From Anaerolineae bacterium (GTDB taxonomy: Bacteria > Chloroflexota > Anaerolineae > Anaerolineales > Anaerolineaceae): a stretch of 64,000 bases of DNA. The stretch lies in contig JABLXK010000002.1 in NCBI GenBank assembly GCA_013178095.1, forward strand, positions 62,001 to 126,000, in the 5' to 3' direction. This document shows positions 53,864 to 62,875 of the stretch, in pieces. Below the pieces are notes generated by a model. It did not search any database. It had not been told where the DNA came from and saw only the letters and a list, made by a program, of their open reading frames with translations. The translations under genes and the position numbers were made by a program. Numbering within the stretch: position 1 is the stretch's first letter; every line of letters begins with the position of its first letter.

Positions 53864-54128
53864 TATAATTTAAGCTAGTATCAACTTAGGATTTTCGCCT
53901 TTTCAAGGCTGACGATTTTTGCGAATAAACCTGCCCGCGTAAAATTGGGCAGCTGGGATCTGAAAAATAATGATTTTGAAATACTTCAAGGATTTATTGA
54001 TTTTGTCTTTGTGTCAATCAAAAGACAGCGCATAAAAAAACGCTGGTCATAATCCTGAAATTATTTCAACGCTTATTCAATCGAGATATCCACGCAAAAC
54101 CGTAGCCTGAGAAAGGTTATGGTTTTTT
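53864..54128 (+). ncRNA. Candidate non-coding RNA or recX leader
   Basis: 350 bases without a gene between rfbB and recX. A TATAAT box (53864-53869) predicts a transcript start near 53876. The region then holds several hairpins: GCCTT/AAGGC, CTGCCC/GGGCAG, TGTCTTT/AAAGACA, CAGCG/CGCTG, and a long-range pair TTAGGATT (53886-53893) with AATCCTGA (54051-54058). It ends in an intrinsic terminator. No conserved RNA class (6S, tmRNA, RNase P, SRP, known riboswitch) is recognisable by its motifs. Only tiny ORFs occur. Could equally be a conditional leader of recX. Confidence 0.35.
54100..54128 (+). terminator. Intrinsic terminator directly before recX
   Basis: Nine-pair stem (54100-54108 with 54114-54122, two G-U pairs), loop GAGAA, followed by six T's. 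The T-run ends three bases before the recX ATG, so transcripts from upstream would stop just short of recX unless the hairpin is avoided. Confidence 0.65.
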
Positions 54129-54131
54129 ATT

Positions 54132-54785
54132 ATGGATCATATTATCACTGCACTGGAACCGCAAAAGAACGATCCACAGAGGATCAATGTTTATATTGAT
54201 TACCAATTTGCGTTTGGCATCAGCAGATTTGTCGGCGCATGGTTGAAAAAAGGCGAGCAGTTGGATGAAAACCGAATCCAATTGCTGCTTGATAAAGACC
54301 TCTACGAAAAAGCCCTGCAGAAAGCATTGCATTTTATTGCTTTTCAACCCCGCTCCGAAAAAGAGATGCGCGCCAAATTAGCAAAATATGGCTTCGAAGA
54401 GGGAGTCATCGAGAGAGTCTTGAATGAATTGATTGAAAAAAGATATCTGGATGACGCACGCTTTGCACGGGATTGGGTGGAAAGCCGCTCGCAATCCAAG
54501 CCACGCAGCAGACGTTTTTATTTGTATGAATTGAAAAACAAAGGTATTTCAGAGACTGCCATTCAACAAGCGATCGAAACCGCACCCGAAGATGCAGAAT
54601 TAGCATACGCTTTGGGGGTTAAATATCTGAACCGGTTTTCGAATCTGGATGATGCGGAATTTGCGAAAAAAATGCAGGGAGTATTAGCCCGCAGGGCATT
54701 CTCGTATGACGTAATCAAGGAAACAATCAATCAATTGGTTAAAAATCGAAATTTGGAAGGAAGTAAAAGAGGAAAATATGGATAA
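54132..54785 (+). CDS. recX: RecX-family regulatory protein
   Basis: Modulates RecA filaments in other bacteria. 217 residues, a helical repeat protein: N-terminal segment ITALEPQKNDPQRINVYID is the usual beta hairpin-like start, followed by ALHFIAFQPRSEKEMRAKLA, ELIEKRYLDDARFARDWVES (the family's best-conserved block) and a third repeat to the end. The ATG at 54132 fits the family N-terminus but has no Shine-Dalgarno because a terminator hairpin abuts it. It overlaps rny by 8 bases. recA is not in the window. Confidence 0.88.
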   Translation: MDHIITALEPQKNDPQRINVYIDYQFAFGISRFVGAWLKKGEQLDENRIQLLLDKDLYEKALQKALHFIAFQPRSEKEMRAKLAKYGFEEGVIERVLNELIEKRYLDDARFARDWVESRSQSKPRSRRFYLYELKNKGISETAIQQAIETAPEDAELAYALGVKYLNRFSNLDDAEFAKKMQGVLARRAFSYDVIKETINQLVKNRNLEGSKRGKYG

Positions 54786-56301
54786 TATGGGAACGGTGAT
54801 TATCATCAGCGTCCTGGCTGTCCTGGTTCTGTCTTTTATCGGTGGTCAGTTGATCGCACGACTGCAGCGAAAAACCGAGCACGAAAAAGCGGAGCAAATT
54901 CTACAGGAAGCCAAGGATAAGGCAACGGTGATCGAGCTGGAAGCGCGCGATAATGCCCTCAAGATAAAACAGGAGAGCGAAGCCGAGATCAGCCGCCGCC
55001 GAATGGATTTGGCACACGAGGACGAACGACTGCAAAAGCGCAGAGCGGAATTGGATAGCCGCATCGAGCGGCTGGAGCAGCGTGAAATCCAGGTCAACAA
55101 ACGCCAGAGTGCGGTAGATAAACGCGCGAATGAAGTAGAAAAGCTATATGCTGACCAGTTGGAGAAACTCCAGCAGGTTTCACACATGACTGTGGAAGAG
55201 GCTAAGCAGGAATTATTAGCTGAAGTCGAGAAAGAAGCCCGCGGAGATATGGCGCGCATCATCCGCCAGATCGAAGCGGAAGCCCGCCAGGAAGGCGAAA
55301 AACGGGCGCGTGAATTGATCACGGAAACCATCCAGCGAGTGGCTTCCGACCAGGTAGCACAGGTGACTACCTCGACGGTTTCATTGCCGAACGAGGAGAT
55401 GAAAGGGCGCATCGTCGGCCGCAACGGCCGCAACATCCGCGCTTTCGAGCAGGCTGCCGGCGTGGATGTAATCGTTGACGACACACCCGAAGCGGTGACG
55501 ATTTCCTGCTTCGATCCCACCCGGCGCGAGATTGCCCGGCGTTCGCTGGAGCGCCTGATATCAGACGGCCGCATCCATCCGGCGCACATTGAAAAGATCC
55601 TGGCGGAAGAGGAAAAGGAAGTCCAGCGCGTTATCGAACAAGCCGGTGAACAGGCTGCGTTTGATGCGGGCGTGGCTGGACTGCCGATGGACGTGCTGCG
55701 CATGTTGGGCCGCCTGAAATTCCGCACTTCTTACGGGCAAAACCAACTGACGCATGCGGTTGAGTCGGCTATGATTGCCGGCTTGATCGCCGTTGAGATT
55801 GGCGCAGACACCGAAGTAGCCAAAGCGGCCGGTTTGCTGCACGATATCGGCAAAGCCATGGACCATAACACGGAAGGCACCCATGCCGTGATCGGCGCAG
55901 AATTCTGCCGGCGCTATCGCTTGAATCCGGCTGTGATTAACGCAATCGAATCGCATCACCACGAAAGCGAGCAGCAATCGCTGGAAGCTGTGATCGTGGA
56001 AGCGGCAGACGCCATTTCCGGCGCCCGCCCCGGCGCCCGCCGCGAGAACCTGGAGCAATACGTCAAACGCCTGCGCGCGCTGGAAGAAATGGCGCATGCT
56101 TACAAGGGCGTCAATCAGGCCTATGCCATCCAGGCCGGACGCGAAGTCCGCATTATCGTCAAACCCGAAATGGTGGACGATTTGGAATCCACTCGTATGG
56201 CGCGCGATATCGCTAAAAATATTGAAGAAACCATGCAATATCCGGGGCAGATCAAGGTGACCGTTATCCGCGAAATGCGCGCGGTTGAATTCGCCAAGTA
56301 A
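54778..56301 (+). CDS. rny: Ribonuclease Y
   Basis: Membrane-anchored endoribonuclease that initiates mRNA decay. 507 residues: an N-terminal membrane helix (about 5-25), a long charged coiled coil (about 30-200), a KH domain (KGRIVGRNGRNIRAFEQAAG, about 210-270) and an HD domain (AGLLHDIGKAMDHNTEGTH; the His-Asp pair near residue 360), then a C-terminal helical region. GAGGAAAAT is its ribosome binding site within the recX 3' end. Its own terminator follows, so recX-rny is a two-gene unit. Confidence 0.96.
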   Translation: MDNMGTVIIISVLAVLVLSFIGGQLIARLQRKTEHEKAEQILQEAKDKATVIELEARDNALKIKQESEAEISRRRMDLAHEDERLQKRRAELDSRIERLEQREIQVNKRQSAVDKRANEVEKLYADQLEKLQQVSHMTVEEAKQELLAEVEKEARGDMARIIRQIEAEARQEGEKRARELITETIQRVASDQVAQVTTSTVSLPNEEMKGRIVGRNGRNIRAFEQAAGVDVIVDDTPEAVTISCFDPTRREIARRSLERLISDGRIHPAHIEKILAEEEKEVQRVIEQAGEQAAFDAGVAGLPMDVLRMLGRLKFRTSYGQNQLTHAVESAMIAGLIAVEIGADTEVAKAAGLLHDIGKAMDHNTEGTHAVIGAEFCRRYRLNPAVINAIESHHHESEQQSLEAVIVEAADAISGARPGARRENLEQYVKRLRALEEMAHAYKGVNQAYAIQAGREVRIIVKPEMVDDLESTRMARDIAKNIEETMQYPGQIKVTVIREMRAVEFAK

Positions 56302-56323
56302 TTCGGTGATTTAATAAATTAAT

Positions 56324-56365
56324 AAGGTGCTGCTGGAGCAAATCCCGGGCAGCACCTTTTTTTTT
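56324..56365 (+). terminator. Intrinsic terminator of rny
   Basis: Ten-base-pair stem AAGGTGCTGC (56324-56333) with GCAGCACCTT (56349-56358), followed by nine T's. It also separates rny from the convergent MBL gene. Confidence 0.9.
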
Positions 56366-56389
56366 AATGAAATCCTTGCGATAAAAATT

Positions 56390-57022
56390 CTACAAAAATG
56401 GATTATTGGCTTTCTCTTCTCCAACGCTGGTTTTATCCCCATGGCCGGGGTATAGGATGGTGTCTTCGGGCAGGGTGAAGATCTTTTCACGAATACTGGA
56501 AAAAAGATCAGCTTCATTGCCTACCGGCAGATCCGTGCGGCCGATACCGTGATGGAAGATCAAATCACCGCAAAAAGCCATTCGATCATGGTCAGCGACA
56601 TAAGTTACATGTCCAAAGGAATGACCGGGAGTATGCAGTACTCTAAAAAAGTTCTTGCCCAAAGGAATACGCTGCCCATCGGAGACCAGAAAATCCGGGT
56701 CGGCGCCGGGTTTGAGTTCAAAACCGAAATCCTTTGAACCGCCGCCATCCCGCCAAAGATCCAAATCCAGCGCGTGCATGGCGACCGGAATGGCGCGGTT
56801 GTTCCGATTGCGGAACCAATGCACGCCGCTGATGTGGTCAAAATGTGCATGCGTGATGAGGATCAACCGCAAGTCGAGGGTATTGCTTTCGAGATAATCC
56901 AAAACCTGCTTGCTGGGAGTTGAAGGATCGACCAGCGCAGCTTGTTTGCTTTCTTCATCGATCACCAGATATGTGTTGTTTTGGATGGGTCCTAATATAA
57001 AAGTCTGAACAGAGATTGACAT
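56390..57022 (-). CDS. MBL-fold metallo-hydrolase (glyoxalase II-like)
   Basis: 210 residues. Zinc ligands are in THAHFDHISG (His58, His60, Asp62, His63); FHTPGHS-type LHTPGHSFGH and FCGDLIFHHGIGRTDLP follow, and YPGHGDKTSVGEEKANNPF closes the domain. This is the short YcbL/GloC-like type without the C-terminal glutathione-binding helices of classical glyoxalase II. It could hydrolyse thioesters such as S-lactoyl-bacillithiol or -glutathione, but the substrate is open. Last gene of the dtxR-metE run, 7 bases after the esterase. Confidence 0.85.
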   Translation of the reverse strand: MSISVQTFILGPIQNNTYLVIDEESKQAALVDPSTPSKQVLDYLESNTLDLRLILITHAHFDHISGVHWFRNRNNRAIPVAMHALDLDLWRDGGGSKDFGFELKPGADPDFLVSDGQRIPLGKNFFRVLHTPGHSFGHVTYVADHDRMAFCGDLIFHHGIGRTDLPVGNEADLFSSIREKIFTLPEDTILYPGHGDKTSVGEEKANNPFL

Positions 57023-57029
57023 GGCGATT

Positions 57030-57788
57030 TTATTTCTTTCCGGAATGCAAATTGATGAATTGGCCGGCAGCCTTAAATACGGTTTCGCGTTCCACGTCCT
57101 CGGTGATTACATGGCCGCTGCGTTCCAATAACACCTGCTGCACCGGACTGTTTACCAATAGCGCGCGAATGCGGCTGGCATGTTCAATAGGTACGGTTGG
57201 GTCGGTTTTCGAATTGATCAACAGGACCGGAATAGTGACCCGCGACAGTAATTGGCGCATGGCTTGTATGGCATCGTATAATTCCGCCAACGCGCCGGCG
57301 GAATATGCCGGATATTCCACGTGGTCCTGATAAGAGAGCTCAACTTGACCGTTTTTTTTCTCTTTTTTAATCCAGGGCAGGATATATTTAAATAGCCGCG
57401 CGTAGCGCACACGCGCATCCACTGCGAAGGGCGTGGACATAGCGATCACACCGGCAGGCGGAATGCGCGCGGCAGCGATCAGTGATAGCACACCGCCCAG
57501 GGACAATCCTGCGTAAAAGATACGATCGCAGGAATTTGCCAGCAAGTTGATCCCATCCTCCACAGACGCCAGCCAATCCCACCAGCGCGAACGCGCCATA
57601 TCCTCCGGGCGGGTGGCATGACCAGCCAGGCGCACACCCAGGACAGTAAGACCTTTTTGATTCAGAGCCTCGCCCAGCAGCCGCATTTCTTTGGGAGCAC
57701 CGGTAAAGCCATGCACGAGAACGACGCCTGTTCGACCGCCGGGAAAAAGGAAGGGTTCAGCTGTGGGGATGATTTGTGTCTCTTTCAT
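57030..57788 (-). CDS. Alpha/beta hydrolase, carboxylesterase/monoacylglycerol lipase-like
   Basis: 252 residues, no signal peptide. VLVHGFTGAPKEMRLLGEAL forms the oxyanion region, the nucleophile elbow is YAGLSLGGVLSL (Ser near residue 95), Asp is in NSKTDPTVPIEHA and His in RSGHVITEDVERE. This resembles Est30-type thermophilic carboxylesterases. Natural substrate unknown. It lies between the M24 peptidase (9 bases) and the MBL hydrolase (7 bases) and is probably co-transcribed with them; a common pathway is not evident. Confidence 0.88.
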   Translation of the reverse strand: MKETQIIPTAEPFLFPGGRTGVVLVHGFTGAPKEMRLLGEALNQKGLTVLGVRLAGHATRPEDMARSRWWDWLASVEDGINLLANSCDRIFYAGLSLGGVLSLIAAARIPPAGVIAMSTPFAVDARVRYARLFKYILPWIKKEKKNGQVELSYQDHVEYPAYSAGALAELYDAIQAMRQLLSRVTIPVLLINSKTDPTVPIEHASRIRALLVNSPVQQVLLERSGHVITEDVERETVFKAAGQFINLHSGKK

Positions 57789-57797
57789 CTTACCTCG

Positions 57798-58901
57798 CTA
57801 AAGGATTACCAGATTTCGCGGTAGATCGCTAAGCGTATCAACACCGCTCTCCGTAACCAATACATTATCCTCGATCCGGACACCCCCGATTCCGGTCAGG
57901 TAGATACCCGGCTCGATGGTGAAAAGCATGCCGGGCTGCAGGTCAGTAGTGCTGACGGAAGAGATATAGGGTTCCTCATGCGGCAATTGACCGATGCCGT
58001 GACCGGTGCGATGCAGGAACTGTTTTCCATAACCGCCGTCAATGATGGTATCGCGGGCAGCCGCATCGACATCTCCAGCCAACACGCCGGGTTTGATCCT
58101 GGCGCGGGCAGCCTGGTTGGCGGAAAGCACAATTCCGCTGATTTCCTTGAATGGTTCGGGAATGCTGCCTATGGCAAAAGTGCGCGTGAGATCGGAGACG
58201 TATCCATCGAAGCGCGCACCCCAGTCGATAATCAGGATATCGCCAGTTTGCAACGGGCGGTCGCCCGGGTTAGCATGCGGATTAGCCGAGTTAGGGCCGC
58301 CGGCTACGATCGGGCTGAAAGGCAATTCCGGTTCGCATCCGGCGTATAAAAGGTTGACCACCAATTGATTAGCGATCTCTTTCTCTGTTTTTCCGGGTTC
58401 GATGAGCGGCAGGGTGTTCAGCAGCGCGGTCTGGGCGATTTCTATGGCTTTACGTACCGCCCGGATTTCCTGTTCGTCTTTGCAGATGTAAATATCGCGG
58501 AAAATATCCCCGCCGGAGATAAATTCAGTTTCAGGAACAGCCTGGCGCAGCAAGTCCATTTCCAGGAAGCGCATGGCAACCGGCGATACAGCCAAGGGGA
58601 TATTAATGAGGTTCAAGTCAGCTAGCGCATGGTAAACAACCGCCGGCCAAACTTTTGCGTCCTCCGGATAAGGAAAAAGATCGACAGGGATGGCGGAATG
58701 AGAAGCTTTGTCTTGCTCGAATTCCGGGAATACAAAAGCCGCCTTGCCAGCCGCGGTCAGCAGCAAAAGCGCGGGCCTTTCGGAAAGATGAAAGTCCAAA
58801 CCGGTGAGATATTTCAAATCCGGCCCGGCGTTGATCGCCAGAGCTTCAACTTTGTATTGCTGCATTAATGCGCAAACACGTTCTAAACGTTGGGTTGTCA
58901 T
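57798..58901 (-). CDS. M24B aminopeptidase (Xaa-Pro peptidase)
   Basis: 367 residues: an N-terminal creatinase-like domain (about 1-130) and a pita-bread catalytic domain. The five metal ligands are visible: Asp in IDWGARFDGY, Asp in VSDLTRTFAIG, His in HRTGHGIGQLPHEEP, Glu in TIEPGIYL and Glu in GVRIEDNVL. It removes N-terminal residues before proline or splits X-Pro dipeptides; which of the two is not clear from sequence. Nineteen bases downstream of metE. Confidence 0.9.
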   Translation of the reverse strand: MTTQRLERVCALMQQYKVEALAINAGPDLKYLTGLDFHLSERPALLLLTAAGKAAFVFPEFEQDKASHSAIPVDLFPYPEDAKVWPAVVYHALADLNLINIPLAVSPVAMRFLEMDLLRQAVPETEFISGGDIFRDIYICKDEQEIRAVRKAIEIAQTALLNTLPLIEPGKTEKEIANQLVVNLLYAGCEPELPFSPIVAGGPNSANPHANPGDRPLQTGDILIIDWGARFDGYVSDLTRTFAIGSIPEPFKEISGIVLSANQAARARIKPGVLAGDVDAAARDTIIDGGYGKQFLHRTGHGIGQLPHEEPYISSVSTTDLQPGMLFTIEPGIYLTGIGGVRIEDNVLVTESGVDTLSDLPRNLVIL

Positions 58902-58920
58902 GAAACCTCCATGAAATGGT

Positions 58921-61191
58921 TTATTGATTCAATTCAGCTCGTACGATATTGACCGCTTCGATCATATTCTCCAGAGATGGAATGACTTCTTCCCACCTGC
59001 GGGTTTTCAGGCCGCAATCCGGATTGATCCATAATTGCCCGGCGGGAATGACTTTCAAAGCATTATGGATCAATTGCACCATCTCATTTGCCTCGGGTAC
59101 GTTCGGGGAGTGGATGTCATAAACCCCCGGTCCGATATCGTTGGGATAATGGTATTTTTCAAAAGCTTCCAGCAAGTCCATTTTGGAACGACTGGCTTCG
59201 ATGGAGATCACATCCGCGTCCATCCTGCCGATGGCTTCGATGATATCGTTGAATTCGGCGTAGCACATATGCGTATGGATTTGGGTGGCGTCCCGGGCGC
59301 CAGCAGACGCAATCTGGAAACATTCCACTGCCCATTTGAGATATTCCTCCCAGCCCTTTTTCTGCAGAGGGAGTCCTTCACGCAAAGCTGGTTCATCAAT
59401 TTGGATGATTCCGATACCGGCTTTTTCAAGATCTGCCACCTCTGCGCGGATGGCAGCGGCAATCTGGCGGCAAGTTTGCGAACGGGGTTGATCGTCGCGC
59501 ACGAATGACCATTGCAGAATGGTAACCGGCCCGGTTAGCATGCCCTTGACTGGTTTTTGGGTGAGTGATTGGCTGTAAGCTGCCCAGTCTACGGTCATAG
59601 GTTCCGGGCGGTTGACATTCCCGTAAATAATGGGCGGGCGCACGCAGCGCGAACCAAACGATTGAACCCAGCCGTTTTCGGTGAACGCGAATCCCTCCAG
59701 CTTTTCGGCGAAATATTGCACCATATCATTGCGTTCAAATTCGCCGTGAACCAGCACATCGAGGCCGATTTGTTCCTGGAAGCGGATAGTTTTTTCGATT
59801 TCTGCTTTGATGGCGGCCTGGTATTGCGCTTCGTCGATTTCATTTTTCTGCAAACGGCTGCGCAGGCTGCGAATTTCGATAGTTTGGGGAAAAGAACCAA
59901 TGGTGGTGGCGGGCAGCAGGGGCAAGTTATATTTCCTTTTTTGGATCGCTTTACGCACCGCGAAAGGTGAATTTCGCTTGAGTGAAAAGCTAGCATCTTC
60001 GCCGGCGTTATTATGAAGGCTGTCCGCTCTTTTTTGAATGATCTTCCTATTGTCTGCGAAGGCTGGCGTTGGAGTGAAATCCAGAGAGGCCGCTTTTTTC
60101 AATTCAGCGATTTCACCCAACTTCTGTCTGGCAAAAGCCAACCAGACTGCAACTTCCGCCGGAAGATTATTTTCCAGTTCAAGGTCCTGCGGTACGTGCA
60201 GCATGGAGCAGGAGGGAGCGATTATCAGATCATTGAATGCATGGCGATCCTGGATGGTTTTAAGGACGCCCAGTGACTTTCCCAGGTCATTCTTCCACAC
60301 GTTTCTACCATCGACCACTCCCAGCGAAATGGTCGTCTTTTTGTCGAGCCGCTTCAACAAGGGATCAGGATCGAGACAATTGAACAGATCGATGTGCAGA
60401 CCTTCAAATGGTGAGCGGAGTATGACTTCGGCGTTTGCCGTGAGATCGCCGAAATAGCTGGCCAGCATTATTTTTGGACGATTAGAAATTCTTGAGAAAT
60501 ATGAAAAAAGTTCAAGATAAGCGGCGTTACCGGATGAATCCAGGTCGGTGCATAAAGCCGGTTCATCAAGCTGAATCCAGGCCGCTCCGGCGGCTGCTAA
60601 TTCGCCAAATAATTGTGAGTAAAGAGGAAGAAGGTCACCCAACCTGGAAAGCGGCGAAAAACCTTCCTTTTCACTCTTACCGAGCAGCAGATAAGTAACC
60701 GGGCCGAGCAGCACTGGCCGTGTTTCAATCCCCAAATCGCGCGCAGCCCGATAGGCGTTCAAGGGTTTGGATGCATCCAGCTTGAACCTGGTGTTGTCGT
60801 TGATTTCAGGGACAAGGAAATGGTAATTGGTGTTGAACCACTTGGTCATTTCCATGGCTGGTAAAACCTGGCCTGCTTTGGATCGTGCGCCGCGCGCCAT
60901 GGCGAAGTAAAGATCAAGATCTTTTAATTCAGGTTCATTTAAAAATCGGTTCGGAATTGCGCCCAGCAGGATGCTGGTATCCAGGACGTGATCATAGTAG
61001 GAAAAATCATTGCTTGGAATGAAGTCAACTCCAAGTTCTTTCTGAAGGATCCAGTTGTTTTTTTGGATGACCGCGCCGGTTTCCCGCAGCGCTTGCGCCG
61101 TGATTTGGTTTTTCCAATATTTTTCCAGAGCGAATTTCAATTCGCGGTTGGCGCCAATCCTTGGAATCCCCAGGTTGCTCGTGTAGATCAT
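58921..61191 (-). CDS. metE: Cobalamin-independent methionine synthase
   Basis: Transfers methyl from methyl-THF triglutamate to homocysteine. About 756 residues, two TIM-like barrels. N-terminal SNLGIPRIGANRELKFALE matches the MetE start; I chose the ATG at 61191 because GGAG lies seven bases before it, whereas an ATG at 61197 almost touches that site. The C-terminal zinc site is intact: HTHMCYAEF (His and Cys), ISIEASRS (Glu) and WINPDCGLKTR (Cys). Fifteen bases after the DtxR-type regulator gene, so its expression is tied to metal status. It uses no B12, although a B12-binding radical SAM gene is in the window. Confidence 0.95.
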   Translation of the reverse strand: MIYTSNLGIPRIGANRELKFALEKYWKNQITAQALRETGAVIQKNNWILQKELGVDFIPSNDFSYYDHVLDTSILLGAIPNRFLNEPELKDLDLYFAMARGARSKAGQVLPAMEMTKWFNTNYHFLVPEINDNTRFKLDASKPLNAYRAARDLGIETRPVLLGPVTYLLLGKSEKEGFSPLSRLGDLLPLYSQLFGELAAAGAAWIQLDEPALCTDLDSSGNAAYLELFSYFSRISNRPKIMLASYFGDLTANAEVILRSPFEGLHIDLFNCLDPDPLLKRLDKKTTISLGVVDGRNVWKNDLGKSLGVLKTIQDRHAFNDLIIAPSCSMLHVPQDLELENNLPAEVAVWLAFARQKLGEIAELKKAASLDFTPTPAFADNRKIIQKRADSLHNNAGEDASFSLKRNSPFAVRKAIQKRKYNLPLLPATTIGSFPQTIEIRSLRSRLQKNEIDEAQYQAAIKAEIEKTIRFQEQIGLDVLVHGEFERNDMVQYFAEKLEGFAFTENGWVQSFGSRCVRPPIIYGNVNRPEPMTVDWAAYSQSLTQKPVKGMLTGPVTILQWSFVRDDQPRSQTCRQIAAAIRAEVADLEKAGIGIIQIDEPALREGLPLQKKGWEEYLKWAVECFQIASAGARDATQIHTHMCYAEFNDIIEAIGRMDADVISIEASRSKMDLLEAFEKYHYPNDIGPGVYDIHSPNVPEANEMVQLIHNALKVIPAGQLWINPDCGLKTRRWEEVIPSLENMIEAVNIVRAELNQ

Positions 61192-61212
61192 TCTCATTCT
61201 CCGATCAGCGAT

Positions 61213-61878
61213 TTATTTTTCGACGTAAATACTTTTCGCAATTTCATAACCCAACGTCACGGATTTTGAATTTATTTCCAGTGTCATGGTACTGTTAAAG
61301 GGCAATATCTCAAGGATCCTGGCTTTTTCCCCGGGAAGGACGTTATTGGCTTCCAGAAAGGCCATCAATTCCGGATCGTCTTCCAAAAATTCGTGGATGC
61401 GTTTGATGGTCACCACCTCGTCTACAGCCCGTTCGGCCAGCGGCTGCCATTTTTCGGACATCGCTTCCAAACCCGGCATGGGGTTGCCGTGCGGGCATTG
61501 GGAGGGATCTTTCAATTTGTCGATCAAACCCAATTCCACCGTGTCCGAGATGGAATGCTCGATCTTGTGCGCTTCTTCATGCACTTTTGACCAGGGCAGC
61601 TTTAGGATCTTGGCCAGCATCCATTCCGTCAACATGTGCCGGCGGATCACGGCTTTGGCTGATTCCACGCCCGCTGGTGTCAATTCAATTCTTTTTGAGG
61701 GGGTAAGGGCGATCCAGCCATCTCTTTGCATTCGACGCAGCGTAATGGTGACAGTAGGAGCGGAGACTTCCAGCAATTCGGATAAGCGGGCACCGATCAC
61801 CTGCTCGCCATCGCGCTGTAAGGTATAGATGATCCCCAGGTAATCTTCGATTGTCGGGGTGGGAATTTTTTCAGTCAT
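61213..61878 (-). CDS. DtxR/MntR-family metal-dependent repressor
   Basis: 221 residues in three parts: N-terminal winged helix (TIEDYLGIIYTLQRDGEQVI, then LLEVSAPTVTITLRRMQRDG), metal-binding and dimerisation domain (about 70-140) with MLTEWMLAKILKL, HEEAHKIEHSIS and the CPHGNP block, and a C-terminal SH3-like FeoA domain (about 150-221), as in IdeR/DtxR. The long form suggests Fe or Mn sensing. A palindrome sits over its own promoter, so it probably represses itself and the downstream metE operon. Confidence 0.9.
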   Translation of the reverse strand: MTEKIPTPTIEDYLGIIYTLQRDGEQVIGARLSELLEVSAPTVTITLRRMQRDGWIALTPSKRIELTPAGVESAKAVIRRHMLTEWMLAKILKLPWSKVHEEAHKIEHSISDTVELGLIDKLKDPSQCPHGNPMPGLEAMSEKWQPLAERAVDEVVTIKRIHEFLEDDPELMAFLEANNVLPGEKARILEILPFNSTMTLEINSKSVTLGYEIAKSIYVEK

Positions 61879-61887
61879 GGTTTCACA

Positions 61888-61915
61888 CTTAGCATATACT
61901 AAGATTTATATTATA
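61888..61915 (-). promoter_or_regulatory. Promoter and palindromic operator of the dtxR-metE operon
   Basis: Minus strand: TATAAT (61915-61910), predicted transcript start near 61904, overlapping the palindrome CTTAG-N6-CTAAG (61903-61888), which ends nine bases before the ATG. Its TTAG/CTAA half sites resemble DtxR-family operators. The -35 region is weak. Confidence 0.55.
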
Positions 61916-62086
61916 CGAGATATAGCGCCGGCGATGATCAGAATTTTATCATCGGGGAAACCTGCCTTATCCTTAGCTTCCATAAAAATGAGTAAGAGTA
62001 TAATCAATCCTTTATAGACATATTGGCATAACTTCTGTTTATAGTATTGGTGGGCATGCTGTCCATAACATTTAAAGGAGTAACTT

Positions 62087-62851
62087 TTGATCCAAATCAA
62101 GAACCAACACGAGATAGACGCGCTAAGAGGCGCCGGACAGATCGTGGCCCTGACTTTCGTCGAAATCGAGCCATTGATCCAACCGGGGGCGGCATTATGC
62201 GATATTGATCAGGTTGCGGAAAAATTTATCCGAAAACATGGGGCGGAAACACTTTACAAAGGCATCCGACAATTACCGCACCAGCGCCCATTCCCTGGTG
62301 TGATCTGCGCTTCCGTCAACCAGCAAATTTGCCACGGAATCCCGGATAAACGTGAATTGAAAGAGGGTGATATCGTGGGAATCGATATCGGCTTGCGGTA
62401 CAAAGGTTGGTGCGGTGATATGTGCCGCACTTTCGAGGTCGGGCAAGTGGCGCCCGAAACACATCGATTGGTGGAAACGTCGCGCGAAGCATTACAAAAA
62501 GGCATCGCAGCGGCGGCAGCGGGAAACCGCCTCGGCGCAATCGGGGCGGCGATCCAGGCTTTTGCAGAAAGCAAAGGATACTCTGTCGTACGCGAATATG
62601 GCGGCCATGGCATCGGGCGCAATCTGTGGGAGGATCCCTTTGTGCCGCATATCGGCCCAGCCGATCGAGGACCGGTCTTGAAAGAAGGCATGGTTTTAAA
62701 TATCGAACCAATGATTAATATCGGCAAACCGGATACTATTTTAATGAACGATCAATGGTCGGTTGAGACTGCCGATGGTTCTTTATCCGCACAATTTGAA
62801 GATACAGTTGTGATCACAAACAACGGGCCGCAGATATTAACCTGTATATAG
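62087..62851 (+). CDS. map: Methionine aminopeptidase type I
   Basis: Removes initiator methionine from nascent proteins. 254 residues. Metal ligands: Asp in GIDIGLRYKGWCGDM (two aspartates), His in GGHGIGRNLWEDP, Glu in LNIEPMINIG and Glu in QFEDTVVIT. The start is TTG at 62087 with AAAGGAG ten bases before; the family N-terminus (IQIKNQHEIDALRGAGQIVA) follows immediately. The 208-base gap to dtxR holds a hairpin (CGATGAT/ATCATCG, 61932-61954) and a TATAAT box at 61999-62004. Confidence 0.95.
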   Translation: MIQIKNQHEIDALRGAGQIVALTFVEIEPLIQPGAALCDIDQVAEKFIRKHGAETLYKGIRQLPHQRPFPGVICASVNQQICHGIPDKRELKEGDIVGIDIGLRYKGWCGDMCRTFEVGQVAPETHRLVETSREALQKGIAAAAAGNRLGAIGAAIQAFAESKGYSVVREYGGHGIGRNLWEDPFVPHIGPADRGPVLKEGMVLNIEPMINIGKPDTILMNDQWSVETADGSLSAQFEDTVVITNNGPQILTCI

Positions 62852-62875
62852 TCATCAACAACACTGGGAGGAGCA

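Noticed and set aside
53970..54035. 21-codon ORF inside the gap before recX
   Set aside because: No ribosome binding site, no similarity and low-complexity content; such an ORF is expected by chance in AT-rich sequence.
61906..62100. 64-codon minus-strand ORF between dtxR and map
   Set aside because: It overlaps the map start and the dtxR promoter, has no ribosome binding site and no recognisable features.
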